Of a stretch of DNA of 21,505 nt, positions 6,341 through 14,881 are shown piece by piece. Location of the stretch: NCBI GenBank assembly GCA_964635575.1, contig CAZWNY010000033.1, forward strand, positions 1-21,505, read 5' to 3'. The position numbers and the translations under genes are program-made. The stretch is from GCA-2733415 sp964635575 (GTDB lineage: Bacteria; Bacteroidota; Bacteroidia; Flavobacteriales; Flavobacteriaceae). Below the pieces are notes generated by a model that had not been told where the DNA came from, did no database searches, and saw only the letters and a program-made list of their open reading frames with translations. Each line of letters opens with the position of its first letter. Within the stretch, counting starts at the first letter, position 1.

Positions 6341-9310
6341 TTATTGTTTTACTTCTTCATTTTTATAGTTAAATAAATCATCTATTTTCATTTCTTTTAC
6401 TTTACCTAACTTTGCTAAAGCGTTCATATCTATATCTTTTTTGTTACCAATAACGAGTACATTATATTTCTCTCCTTTTATGTTTTCGTTAAAAAAGGCT
6501 TTTAAATCGTCCATTGTCATTTCACTAATGATATTGTACATTTCCTCTCGGTTATCGTTATCAATCCCTAGTTTTTGAAGCCGTTCATAATTCCAAAATA
6601 TATTCGATTTTGTAATCCGTTCTGCTGCAATTTTCTTTAATGTAGCTTTTTTAGCAGCATTAAATTGTTCTTCTGCTGCAGGCATATCATTCATTAACTC
6701 CATCATTGCCTCTATTGCTTGTTCCATTTTATTGGCTTGTGTTCCAACATACGCCATAACGTAATTAGGTTCACCTTTTTTATTGGCATTACTATAACTT
6801 GCAAAAGCAGAATATGCTAAGGATTTAGATTCTCTAATTTCTTGAAATACAATAGATGATAATCCGCTACCAAAATAAGTATTAAACAATTTAGAAGCTG
6901 CCATATTTTTTGGATTAAAAGGGTCTCCTTTTGCTAATAATAACATTTCTGCTTGAACCATATCATAATCTACAAAATATACGTTTCCTCCTGTTTCTTG
7001 TGCTATATAAGTTATAGCTTCTGGGTATTCTTTTAGTTCAGCAGGTACTTTATGTGATTTATTTAGTGCAGCAACTGCTGCGTTTACGTCTTTACCATAA
7101 TAAAAAATACGTTGTTTAAAGTTACGCATTTCTTTTACCAAAGTTACTAACTCATCAGGGTTTATAGCTTCTAATTCGTTTAATTGATAAATGTTTCTTA
7201 AACGAGAATTTTCTCCGTATTTTCCATAATTAGAAAGTCCATTCCATAAAATGTTCCCTTTTTGTGTTTTTCCGTCTAAACGTTGTTTAGCAATTTTTTG
7301 AACATATTTTTTATAGGTTTCTGGGTTGGCTACTGCGTTTTCCCACAAATGCTCTAATAGTTCTAATCCCTTTGGTAAATTTTCTTTTAAACCGCTCAAA
7401 CCAATGTATGATTTATCGTTTCCTGCACTTACGTGATATGAAATCCCTATTTTATAAAACTCTTTCTTTAATTCTTTTGGTGAGTATTTATCGGTTCCTA
7501 AATAGTCTAAATAACCAACTGCTAAACCTAGTTTTTTATTATTATCGCGACCCATATCAAAAATAATATTTAAGTTGAATAAATCGTTCTTTTTATTTTC
7601 GATATATGATACCTGAATACCATTGTTTAATTTTACATTTTTTATTTTCTTTTTATAATCGATAAATAAAGGTTGTAATTTTTCAGATTTTACGTTACTA
7701 AATTGTTGCATAAAATCCGATTGTTTTCCTCTGTTTAAATTAATTGGTGTTATACCTGGATTTTTAACTTTTTTAATATTTTTATCCTCTCCTTTACGTT
7801 TGTAAGTAATTACATAGTTTTCTTTGTAGAATTCATTTGCAAAGGCTACTAATTCATCTTTTGTAATCTTTCTTAAATCGTCTAAAAATCGTACTTTATC
7901 GCTCCAATTTTCATGATGTATAAATGCATTGTAATATGCACCCGCTAAAGCAGTTGAATTTTCGTATTGTTTTGTTTTAGATAATTTTAAATCGTTAATA
8001 ACTGCTGTTAGCATCCATTCTTCAAATTCGCCGTTTTTTAATTTATCTATTTGTGCTAATAGCAAATCTTTTACCTCATCTAAAGTTTGACCTTCTTTTG
8101 GTGAACCTGTAAATTGGTGGTAACCGTAGTCATTTAAAAACGTTGGCGAACTGCTTGCTTTTTGAACTGCTTGTTTTTGGTTTAGGTTTAAATCTATTAA
8201 TCCTGCCTTACCGTTAGACAAAACCATATCTGCTAAGGTTAATAGTTTTGATTGTTCTGACCCTATCGACTCTGCTCTAAATGCTATTGAAACCCATTCT
8301 GATGTTGGCCCGAATACTTCTTTGGTTATTGGTGTTGTTATCGGTTCTTCTTTTGGTAAGTTTGGGTGTACTACTTCTTTACGTTCCATTTTCCCAAAGG
8401 CATCATCTATCATTTCAATTGTGGTATCAAAATCGAAATCTCCTACTAAAACCATTGCCATATTATTGGGTACATAATATTTGTTGAAGTAGTTATGAAT
8501 ATCTATCATAGATGGATTTTTTAAATGTTCAGCAACACCTATTGTACTTTGTTGTCCGTATGGGTGATTTGGAAATAAACCTCCTAGCATTGCTGCATAA
8601 CTTTTACGCCAATCGTTATCTTGCCCTCTATTAAACTCTTCAAAAACAGCTTCTAACTCGGTATGGAATAAGCGTAAAACGAGTTCATTAAAACGTTCAC
8701 TTTCTACACTTAGCCATTTTTTTAATTCGTTAGCAGGAATTTTATTTTTATAAATAGTTTCTTCAAACCAAGTATGTGCATTTGTACCTGTTGCTCCTAA
8801 TGAGCTAATCATTTTATCATATTCATTAGCAACTGTGAAATTAGAAGCTTTTAAAGAAACTTTATCTATTTCTTTATATATTTCTACTTTTTTTTCTTGA
8901 TTTGGTTCTGCACGCATTTTTTCGTACAAATCGGATATTTTTTTTAAGTATTCTTTTTCCTTTTCCCAGTCTTGAGTTCCTATTTTAGAAGTTCCTTTAA
9001 ATACCATGTGCTCTAAATAGTGTGCTAAACCAGTAGACTCTTTAGGGTCATAATTTGAACCTGCACGAACGGCTATATAGGTTTGGATTTTAGGTTCGTT
9101 TGTGTTTTTACTTAAATATACTTTTAAACCGTTATCTAAGGTATATAAACGCAAACCTGTTGGGTCATCATCTACCGTTTCGTAGGTATATCCTTTTGCA
9201 TCTTTTTGCTGATGCATTTCATAGTTGGTGCTTTCGGAGTTGGATTCTGTTGATTTTTTACAACTGATTACTGAAAAACACAGCAATACAAAAATGTATA
9301 GTTTTTTCAT
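6341..9310 (-). CDS. M16 family zinc metallopeptidase, lipoprotein
   Basis: A 989-residue tandem-domain M16 (insulinase/pitrilysin) peptidase. Its N-terminus MKKLYIFVLLCFSVISC is a lipoprotein signal with lipidated C17, so it is anchored in the envelope. The first M16 unit carries the inverted zinc motif HYLEH (H97, E100, H101). The third metal ligand is most likely E225 in the ELEAVFEEFNRG segment. About 124 residues separate H101 and E225, versus about 75 in pitrilysin, because of a charged helical insert (about 110-165). The second half (about 560-989) repeats the M16 fold without HxxEH (for example FNTYFGSGLSSIVFQEIRESKSLAY), as in other two-unit family members. It probably degrades or processes peptides outside the cytoplasm. 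The upstream region has only a partial -7 match (TACCTTTA, 9347-9340). Confidence 0.92.
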   Translation of the reverse strand: MKKLYIFVLLCFSVISCKKSTESNSESTNYEMHQQKDAKGYTYETVDDDPTGLRLYTLDNGLKVYLSKNTNEPKIQTYIAVRAGSNYDPKESTGLAHYLEHMVFKGTSKIGTQDWEKEKEYLKKISDLYEKMRAEPNQEKKVEIYKEIDKVSLKASNFTVANEYDKMISSLGATGTNAHTWFEETIYKNKIPANELKKWLSVESERFNELVLRLFHTELEAVFEEFNRGQDNDWRKSYAAMLGGLFPNHPYGQQSTIGVAEHLKNPSMIDIHNYFNKYYVPNNMAMVLVGDFDFDTTIEMIDDAFGKMERKEVVHPNLPKEEPITTPITKEVFGPTSEWVSIAFRAESIGSEQSKLLTLADMVLSNGKAGLIDLNLNQKQAVQKASSSPTFLNDYGYHQFTGSPKEGQTLDEVKDLLLAQIDKLKNGEFEEWMLTAVINDLKLSKTKQYENSTALAGAYYNAFIHHENWSDKVRFLDDLRKITKDELVAFANEFYKENYVITYKRKGEDKNIKKVKNPGITPINLNRGKQSDFMQQFSNVKSEKLQPLFIDYKKKIKNVKLNNGIQVSYIENKKNDLFNLNIIFDMGRDNNKKLGLAVGYLDYLGTDKYSPKELKKEFYKIGISYHVSAGNDKSYIGLSGLKENLPKGLELLEHLWENAVANPETYKKYVQKIAKQRLDGKTQKGNILWNGLSNYGKYGENSRLRNIYQLNELEAINPDELVTLVKEMRNFKQRIFYYGKDVNAAVAALNKSHKVPAELKEYPEAITYIAQETGGNVYFVDYDMVQAEMLLLAKGDPFNPKNMAASKLFNTYFGSGLSSIVFQEIRESKSLAYSAFASYSNANKKGEPNYVMAYVGTQANKMEQAIEAMMELMNDMPAAEEQFNAAKKATLKKIAAERITKSNIFWNYERLQKLGIDNDNREEMYNIISEMTMDDLKAFFNENIKGEKYNVLVIGNKKDIDMNALAKLGKVKEMKIDDLFNYKNEEVKQ

Positions 9311-9375
9311 TTTTATTTTTAATATTAAATTAATTACGCTAAAGGTAATAATAAAATTGTGATTTTTAGTTTTTT

Positions 9376-9415
9376 AACAAGAAAATGCCTTCATTTCTGA
9401 AGGCATTTTCTTGTT
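9376..9415. terminator. sucD terminator hairpin with 18-bp perfect arms
   Basis: AACAAGAAAATGCCTTCA (9376-9393) pairs perfectly with TGAAGGCATTTTCTTGTT (9398-9415) around a TTTC loop, which reads GAAA on the minus strand. It starts 17 bases after the sucD stop and separates sucD from the M16 gene. Its core (GCCTTCA/TGAAGGC) is nearly the same as that of the hairpin at 6185-6222. Confidence 0.88.
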
Positions 9416-9432
9416 CTTTTATGATGTTTTAT

Positions 9433-10311
9433 TTAGTTTACGCCCATTATTTCGGCTACTTTTTTACCAATTTCGGCAGGAGAATTTACTACGTGTATTC
9501 CGCAAGCTCTCATAATTTCTTTTTTTGCTTGTGCGGTATCGTCAGATCCGCCAACTATTGCGCCTGCATGTCCCATTGTACGTCCTGCAGGAGCAGTTTC
9601 TCCAGCAATAAACCCAATAATAGGTTTTTTACTTCCACTTGCTTTATACCAATTAGCAGCGTCAGCTTCTAATTGACCTCCAATTTCTCCTATCATAACG
9701 ACACATTCTGTTTCAGGGTCATTAATTAGTAATTCAACTGCTTCTTTTGTGGTTGTTCCAATAATTGGATCGCCACCAATACCAATAGCGGTTGTAATTC
9801 CTAAACCTTCACGCACTACTTGGTCTGCTGCTTCATATGTTAATGTACCTGATTTAGATACGATGCCTACATTTCCTTTTTTAAATACAAACCCTGGCAT
9901 AATACCTACTTTTGCTTCACCTGGAGTAATTACGCCTGGGCAATTAGGACCGATTAAACGCGCTCCGCTTTCTTTTACGTAAGCGTTCGCTTTAATCATA
10001 TCGGCAACAGGAATGCCTTCTGTAATAGTAATAATTACTTTTATACCTGCTTCTGCTGCTTCCATAATTGCGTCTGCAGCAAATGCTGGTGGTACAAATA
10101 TAATAGTTGTATCTGCTTTTACTTTTTCTACTGCTTCTGCTACAGTATTAAATACAGGTTTACCTAAATGCTCTTGACCTCCTTTTCCTGGAGTTACGCC
10201 ACCAACTACATTGGTTCCATAATCAATCATTTGGCCAGCATGAAAAGTACCTTCTCCCCCTGTGAATCCTTGAACTATAATTTTTGAATCTTTATTTACT
10301 AATACACTCAT
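9433..10311 (-). CDS. sucD: Succinyl-CoA ligase, alpha subunit
   Basis: A 292-residue protein matching the full length of SucD. With SucB it interconverts succinyl-CoA and succinate with formation of ATP or GTP in the TCA cycle. Visible motifs are the CoA-binding N-terminal segment (IIVQGFTGGEGTFHAGQMI, 11-29), GVTPGKGG (38-45), the GPNCPG loop (121-126), SKSGTLTYE (152-160), and GHAGAIVGG with the phosphorylated His H248. sucB is not in this window, so the two subunits are encoded apart. The gene follows the lipid A operon after 77 bases but has its own strong -7 box and its own terminator, so it is probably transcribed mostly alone. Confidence 0.97.
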   Translation of the reverse strand: MSVLVNKDSKIIVQGFTGGEGTFHAGQMIDYGTNVVGGVTPGKGGQEHLGKPVFNTVAEAVEKVKADTTIIFVPPAFAADAIMEAAEAGIKVIITITEGIPVADMIKANAYVKESGARLIGPNCPGVITPGEAKVGIMPGFVFKKGNVGIVSKSGTLTYEAADQVVREGLGITTAIGIGGDPIIGTTTKEAVELLINDPETECVVMIGEIGGQLEADAANWYKASGSKKPIIGFIAGETAPAGRTMGHAGAIVGGSDDTAQAKKEIMRACGIHVVNSPAEIGKKVAEIMGVN

Positions 10312-10338
10312 TTTAATTTCGGTTTATTTTTTCCTTCA

Positions 10339-10346
10339 CAAAAGTA
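10339..10346 (-). promoter_or_regulatory. -7 box of the sucD promoter
   Basis: Minus-strand TACTTTTG exactly matches TAnnTTTG and lies 27 bases upstream of the sucD ATG. No clear TTG is found at the usual -33 spacing; the nearest one is about 31 bases upstream. Confidence 0.5.
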
Positions 10347-10389
10347 ACTTATTTTTATTTTTTAAAATAACTTTTATCAAATTTTTTAT

Positions 10390-11301
10390 TTATTTTGATA
10401 ATCTTCTTAATGTAGCTATTTCTTTTAAGCGTTGACGTGATTCTGTTATTGGTGTACCAAAGTAGGATTTATCTCCTTTTACCGATTTTGTAACTCCTGT
10501 TTGCCCCATTATGATTGCTCCTTTACCTATGGTTATTCCGCTAGCAGTACCAACTTGCCCCCAAATAGTTACATTGTCTTCTATTATACAGCAACCTGCA
10601 ATACCAACTTGCGATGCTATTAAGCATTTTTTACCGATAATGGTGTCATGACCTACTTGAATTTGATTGTCCATTTTTGTTCCTTCTCCGATAGTCGTAT
10701 CACCTGTTACTCCTTTGTCTATTGTACATAATGCGCCAATATCAACATTATTTTTTATAACGACTCTTCCACCAGATAATAGTTTGTCTCTATATTCAGA
10801 ACGGTTTTTGTAATAAAAAGCATCTGCTCCTAAAATAGATCCTGAATGAATGGTTACATTATCGCCAATAATGGTATCATTATAAATGGTAACATTAGCA
10901 TGTATTAAACAGTTTTTACCTATTTCAACTTGATCTCCTATAAAAACACCTGGTTGAATAACGGTGTTTTTTCCTATTATTGCAGATTCAGAAATTAAAG
11001 CATTGGCTTTTTGAAACGGTTTAAAGTATGTTGTTAATTTATTAAAATCTCTAAAAGGATCGTTTGAAACTAACAATGCTTTCCCTTCAGGGCATTTCAC
11101 GTCCTTATTAATTAAAATTACAGTTGCAGCAGAGTTTAATGCGGTATCATAATATTTAGGATGATCTACAAATACGATGTCTCCTGTTTTAACTACGTGA
11201 ATTTCATTCATCCCTAAAACAGGAAAATCAGGTTTCCCTATATATTTTGCATTTATAATGGTTGCTATTTGTGCTAAGGTATATTGTTGAGGGAATTTCA
11301 T
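10390..11301 (-). CDS. LpxD-like UDP-3-O-acylglucosamine N-acyltransferase paralogue
   Basis: A 303-residue left-handed beta-helix acyltransferase, shorter than LpxD (about 340). Residues 1-100 resemble the LpxD N-terminal uridine-binding domain (YTLAQIATIINAKYIG). From about 100 to 285 there are many hexapeptide repeats (IGKNTVI, IGDQVEIG, IGDNVTI, IIGKKCLI). DNQIQVGHD (211-219) keeps the position of the LpxD catalytic His (H218). The LpxD signature DGFGY is replaced by DAFYY (170-174). The C-terminus lacks the long helical tail of LpxD. It is the last gene of the lipid A operon, 16 bases after the methyltransferase. It may add a different acyl chain or act on a different sugar nucleotide; true LpxD is the gene at 14874. 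Confidence 0.82.
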   Translation of the reverse strand: MKFPQQYTLAQIATIINAKYIGKPDFPVLGMNEIHVVKTGDIVFVDHPKYYDTALNSAATVILINKDVKCPEGKALLVSNDPFRDFNKLTTYFKPFQKANALISESAIIGKNTVIQPGVFIGDQVEIGKNCLIHANVTIYNDTIIGDNVTIHSGSILGADAFYYKNRSEYRDKLLSGGRVVIKNNVDIGALCTIDKGVTGDTTIGEGTKMDNQIQVGHDTIIGKKCLIASQVGIAGCCIIEDNVTIWGQVGTASGITIGKGAIIMGQTGVTKSVKGDKSYFGTPITESRQRLKEIATLRRLSK

Positions 11302-11317
11302 TTTATAAAATTTTTAT

Positions 11318-12082
11318 TTACTTTTTTTGTCCGTATATAATTACTCTGGCAAATAGATAATACATAAATGGTATTTTAGAGGTATATACATCTAATTTAT
11401 ATCCTAATTTATTTATTTTATTGTCGTAATTTTTATCTCCATATATTTTTAGCGATATAAAACCAAAAATTACACTGAAAAAATCAAAAAAGTGATGATC
11501 AAAAGTGAATTTTTTTTTAATTAACTTAAGGTCTGTTGTAATTAACGCATGCTCATCGGGTGTGCGTTCTTTTTTATTTAAAAAACGATATATTTTATAT
11601 ATTGGATTCATGTTAAGAGGCTCTAAAAAAACTATTTTTCCTCCTGGCTTCAACACTCTATGGATATGATTTACAGACATTTTAACATCTAAATGATGTA
11701 ATATCGCGCCTCCAAAAACAATATCAAATGTTTCATTTGGGAACGTTAGATTATTGGCATCCATTAAATGAAATTCCGTTTCAAAATTTTTATTTTTCGC
11801 TAATAAAGTTCCTCTCTCTAATTCTGCTTCTGAAATGTTAATACAAGTTAATTTTTTAGGCTTTGTGGTTTCATTAAACCAAGAAGACCAAGCATAAGAA
11901 CCTATTTCCAATACATTTTTTCCAGAAAAATCTTGAAGTAAATTGTCGAGTATTTTTTTTTCTCTTTTATAGGAGTAAAAAAAGGCGTGTCTGCGTAATT
12001 TTTTAATTTTTGTTCGGTCAAGTTTACGTTCGTTCCAGTATTCCCTTTCGGTTTTATTTATTTCTTCAATACTTTTTTTCAT
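11318..12082 (-). CDS. Class I SAM-dependent methyltransferase (methyltransferase type 11)
   Basis: A 254-residue methyltransferase. Residues 1-50 are charged helices (EYWNERKLDRTKIKKLRRH). The Rossmann core has motif I VLEIGSYAW (57-65), an acidic residue at D108 (LMDAN), the motif IV region FDIVFGGAILHHLD (119-132) and LKPGGKIVFLEP (144-155). Motif I departs from the usual GxGxG: after the first Gly come SYAW. The C-terminal 90 residues are aromatic-rich (DHHFFDFFSVIFGFISLKIYG; IPFMYYLFARVIIYG) and may contact lipid or membrane. It lies 5 bases after efp and 16 before the LpxD paralogue, inside the lipid A operon. The gene is visibly richer in A/T runs than its neighbours, which would fit later insertion. 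The substrate is unknown; a small molecule, quinone-like lipid or sugar is more likely than rRNA. Confidence 0.8.
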   Translation of the reverse strand: MKKSIEEINKTEREYWNERKLDRTKIKKLRRHAFFYSYKREKKILDNLLQDFSGKNVLEIGSYAWSSWFNETTKPKKLTCINISEAELERGTLLAKNKNFETEFHLMDANNLTFPNETFDIVFGGAILHHLDVKMSVNHIHRVLKPGGKIVFLEPLNMNPIYKIYRFLNKKERTPDEHALITTDLKLIKKKFTFDHHFFDFFSVIFGFISLKIYGDKNYDNKINKLGYKLDVYTSKIPFMYYLFARVIIYGQKK

Positions 12083-12087
12083 TTCAT

Positions 12088-12654
12088 TTACGCTTTAACT
12101 CTTTCTTTATAGGTTCCTTTAGCGGTATCTACTTTTATTAAATCGCCTTCATTAATAAATAAGGGTACGTTTACTGTTGCTCCGCTTTCTACTGTTGCAG
12201 GTTTTGTTGCGTTGGTAGCGGTGTTTCCTTTTACACCAGGTTCTGTATGTGTTATTTTTAAAATTACACTTGCTGGCATATCAACCGATAATGGCATTTC
12301 ATCTTCTGAGTTAATCAAAATAGTCACTACTTCTCCTTCTTTTAATAATCCTGGAGCATCTAATGTGTTTTTTTCTAATGTAATTTGATTATAATCTTCG
12401 GTATTCATGAAGTGATAGGTATCGCCTTCTGGGTATAAAAACTGAAACTTATGGGTTTCTACACGTACATCGTCTAATTTTCTTCCTGAAGGAAAGGTGT
12501 TATCTACTACTTTACCTGTGGTTACACTTTTTAATTTTGTACGTACAAATGCAGGACCTTTTCCTGGTTTTACGTGTAAAAATTCTATTATTTTATAGAT
12601 GTCATTATTAAATCTAATGCACAATCCGTTTCTTATGTCTGAAGTATCTGCCAT
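12088..12654 (-). CDS. efp: Translation elongation factor P
   Basis: A 188-residue EF-P, the usual length. EF-P enters the ribosomal E site and rescues synthesis of polyproline stretches. Domain I has IRNGLCIRFNNDIYKIIEF and the exposed loop HVKPGKGPAFVRTK, with K32 at the tip in the position that many bacteria modify. The OB-type domains II and III follow (FQFLYPEGDTYHFMNTEDY; PLFINEGDLIKVDTAKGTY). No lysine-modification gene is seen nearby. It sits between lpxA (10 bases upstream) and the methyltransferase (5 bases downstream), so it is cotranscribed with lipid A genes. I recall the same lpxA-efp neighbourhood in other Flavobacteriaceae. Confidence 0.97.
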   Translation of the reverse strand: MADTSDIRNGLCIRFNNDIYKIIEFLHVKPGKGPAFVRTKLKSVTTGKVVDNTFPSGRKLDDVRVETHKFQFLYPEGDTYHFMNTEDYNQITLEKNTLDAPGLLKEGEVVTILINSEDEMPLSVDMPASVILKITHTEPGVKGNTATNATKPATVESGATVNVPLFINEGDLIKVDTAKGTYKERVKA

Positions 12655-12664
12655 AATTTTTTAT

Positions 12665-13447
12665 TTAATTTTTAAAATATCCTTTCATAATTCCTCTTTT
12701 TGAGTTTTTTATGAACATTAAAATTCTATCTCTTTCTTGTGTTGCTTCCATTTCTGCTTCAATTATTGCTGTAGCTTGTGTGGTGTTATTTTTACTTTGA
12801 TATAGTATTCGGTATATATTTTGTATTTCTCTAATTTTTTCAGTTTTATAACCTCTACGTCTTAGTCCTACTGAATTAATTCCTACATAAGAAATTGGTT
12901 CACGTGCTGCTTTTACAAATGGTGGCACATCTTTACGAACTAATGTTCCGCCTGTTACAAATGCGTGTTCTCCAATACTACAAAATTGGTTTACAGCAAC
13001 CATACCTGCTAATATTACGTTATCGCCAACATTAATATGACCTGCTAACGTGGTATTATTTGAAAATATACAATTATCACCTACAATACAGTCGTGTGCA
13101 ATGTGGCAATATGCCATAATTAAACAGTTGCTGCCAATTACCGTTTTCATGCGGTCGGTTGTTCCTCTGTTAATGGTTACACATTCTCTAATAGTTACGT
13201 TATCGCCTATTACTGTTAATGTATCTTCATCATTATATTTTAAATCTTGCGGTACTGCGGAAATTACTGCTCCTGGAAAAATATTACAGTTTTTACCAAT
13301 TCTTGCGCCTTCCATTATGGTTACGTTAGATCCTATCCATGTACCATCTCCAATAATTACATTGTTGTGTATAGTTGTAAAAGGCTCTATAACTACATTT
13401 TTAGCAATTTTTGCTCCTGGATGTACGTACGCTAAAGGTTGATTCAT
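12665..13447 (-). CDS. lpxA: UDP-N-acetylglucosamine O-acyltransferase
   Basis: A 260-residue LpxA, near the family length of 262. It transfers a 3-hydroxyacyl chain from ACP to UDP-GlcNAc, the first step of lipid A synthesis, in the cytoplasm. Hexapeptide repeats run from about residue 8 to 185 (IGDGTWIG, IGKNCNI, VGDNCIF). YCHIAHDC (113-120) contains the catalytic His, H118 by alignment with E. coli H125. The C-terminal helical domain starts near 190 (GLRRRGYKTEKIREIQ), with the RRRG segment typical of LpxA. It is 24 bases downstream of lpxC-fabZ. Confidence 0.97.
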   Translation of the reverse strand: MNQPLAYVHPGAKIAKNVVIEPFTTIHNNVIIGDGTWIGSNVTIMEGARIGKNCNIFPGAVISAVPQDLKYNDEDTLTVIGDNVTIRECVTINRGTTDRMKTVIGSNCLIMAYCHIAHDCIVGDNCIFSNNTTLAGHINVGDNVILAGMVAVNQFCSIGEHAFVTGGTLVRKDVPPFVKAAREPISYVGINSVGLRRRGYKTEKIREIQNIYRILYQSKNNTTQATAIIEAEMEATQERDRILMFIKNSKRGIMKGYFKN

Positions 13448-13471
13448 TTGTTTTAGTTTTTAAGTTAACTA

Positions 13472-14881
13472 TTATTTTGCGTTTGGTTTTCTAGCAATTT
13501 GCGCCATTAATTCAGCTTCACAAACTACTTTTCCGTTTGCATATGCAAATGCTTTCATGTGGCAAATTCCTCTTCTTATTGGTGTAATTAGCTTACAGTC
13601 AAAAAATAAGGTGTCTCCGGGCAATACTTTTTGTTTGAATTTAACTTTATCTATTTTCATAAAAAAAGTTAGATAATTTTCAGGGTCTGGAACGGTACTT
13701 AGCACTAAAATTCCTCCTGTTTGTGCCATTGCTTCTATTTGTAAAACTCCTGGCATAACAGGTGCTCCTGGAAAATGTCCTACAAAAAAGGGTTCGTTCA
13801 TCGTTACGTTTTTCATTCCTACTACGGACGAATCGGTTAGTTCTAATATTTTATCTATTAATAAAAACGGTGGCCGATGTGGTAACATATCCATTACTTG
13901 ATGGATGTCCATTGCTGGTGGTTTTGTTAAATCGTAAGTAGGCACTTTGTTTCGTTTTTCTTTTTTAATGCGGGTTTCCATCATTTTTGCAAATTGTGTA
14001 TTTACAAAATGACCAGGTTTTGTTGCAATTACTTTTCCTCTAATTCGTGTACCAATTAGTGATAAATCACCTATTACATCTAATAATTTATGACGTGCTG
14101 CTTCATTTTTATGATGAAGCGTTAAGTTGTCTAAAATTCCGTTTGCTTTTATTGAAATTTTATCTTTATTAAATGCTTTTTTTAATTTAGTCATTGTAGC
14201 ATCAGATATTTCTTTATCTACATAAATAATTGCGTTGTTTAAATCGCCTCCTTTTATTAAACCATTGTCTAATAGGTATTCTAACTCATGTAAAAAGCTA
14301 AAGGTTCTTGAACAAGCTATTTCATTTTTAAAATCCGATATTTTACATAACGAGGCATTTTGAGTTCCTAAAACTTCCGTTTGATAATCTACCATTGCGG
14401 TAATTTGATACTCATCAGCAGGAATGATCATAATTTCAGCTCCTGTTTTTTCATCTTTAAATGAAAGCAATTCTGTTACAATATATTCTTCTCTTTCTGC
14501 GGTTTGCTCTTCTATTCCTGCTTTTTCTATAGCGGCTACAAAAAACCTTGAAGATCCGTCCATAATAGGAGGTTCGGAAGCGCTTAACTCAATTAAACAG
14601 TTGTCTATTTCTAAACCAACCAATGCAGCTAATACGTGTTCGGAAGTATTTATTTGCACTCCATTTTTTTCGATATTAGTTCCTCTTTCGGTTCCTGTAA
14701 CTAAAGATGCTTTTGCTTCTATAATTGGCTGATTTTCCAAATCGGTTCTTAAAAATTTATATCCGTGATTTTCTGGTGCAGGTTTAAATGTTAAGGTTAC
14801 ATTTTTACCTGTATGAAGTCCTACTCCTGTTAGAGAGATTTCATTTTTTATGGTTCTTTGTTTTACAACGGTACTACTCAT
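13472..14881 (-). CDS. lpxC-fabZ: Bifunctional LpxC deacetylase / FabZ 3-hydroxyacyl-ACP dehydratase
   Basis: A 469-residue fusion. Residues 1-305 are LpxC, the zinc deacetylase that commits UDP-3-O-acyl-GlcNAc to lipid A: SLTGVGLHTGK (16-26), zinc ligands H82 (SEHVLAAL), H264 and D268 (RHKLLD), and the catalytic-region H291 (KPGHF); the spacing matches E. coli H79/H238/D242/H265. Residues about 320-469 are FabZ, which dehydrates 3-hydroxyacyl-ACP: HRPPFLLIDKI, then VGHFPGAPVMPGV with H369 and QIEAMAQ with E383. The fusion is a known trait of Bacteroidota and joins two enzymes that compete for or supply the hydroxyacyl-ACP pool. The start overlaps the lpxD end by 8 bases, indicating translational coupling. 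Confidence 0.97.
   Translation of the reverse strand: MSSTVVKQRTIKNEISLTGVGLHTGKNVTLTFKPAPENHGYKFLRTDLENQPIIEAKASLVTGTERGTNIEKNGVQINTSEHVLAALVGLEIDNCLIELSASEPPIMDGSSRFFVAAIEKAGIEEQTAEREEYIVTELLSFKDEKTGAEIMIIPADEYQITAMVDYQTEVLGTQNASLCKISDFKNEIACSRTFSFLHELEYLLDNGLIKGGDLNNAIIYVDKEISDATMTKLKKAFNKDKISIKANGILDNLTLHHKNEAARHKLLDVIGDLSLIGTRIRGKVIATKPGHFVNTQFAKMMETRIKKEKRNKVPTYDLTKPPAMDIHQVMDMLPHRPPFLLIDKILELTDSSVVGMKNVTMNEPFFVGHFPGAPVMPGVLQIEAMAQTGGILVLSTVPDPENYLTFFMKIDKVKFKQKVLPGDTLFFDCKLITPIRRGICHMKAFAYANGKVVCEAELMAQIARKPNAK

Noticed and set aside
9433..10311. Plus-strand open frames opposite sucD and other conserved genes
   Set aside because: They are antisense shadows of clearly coding frames with catalytic motifs and have no recognisable features of their own.
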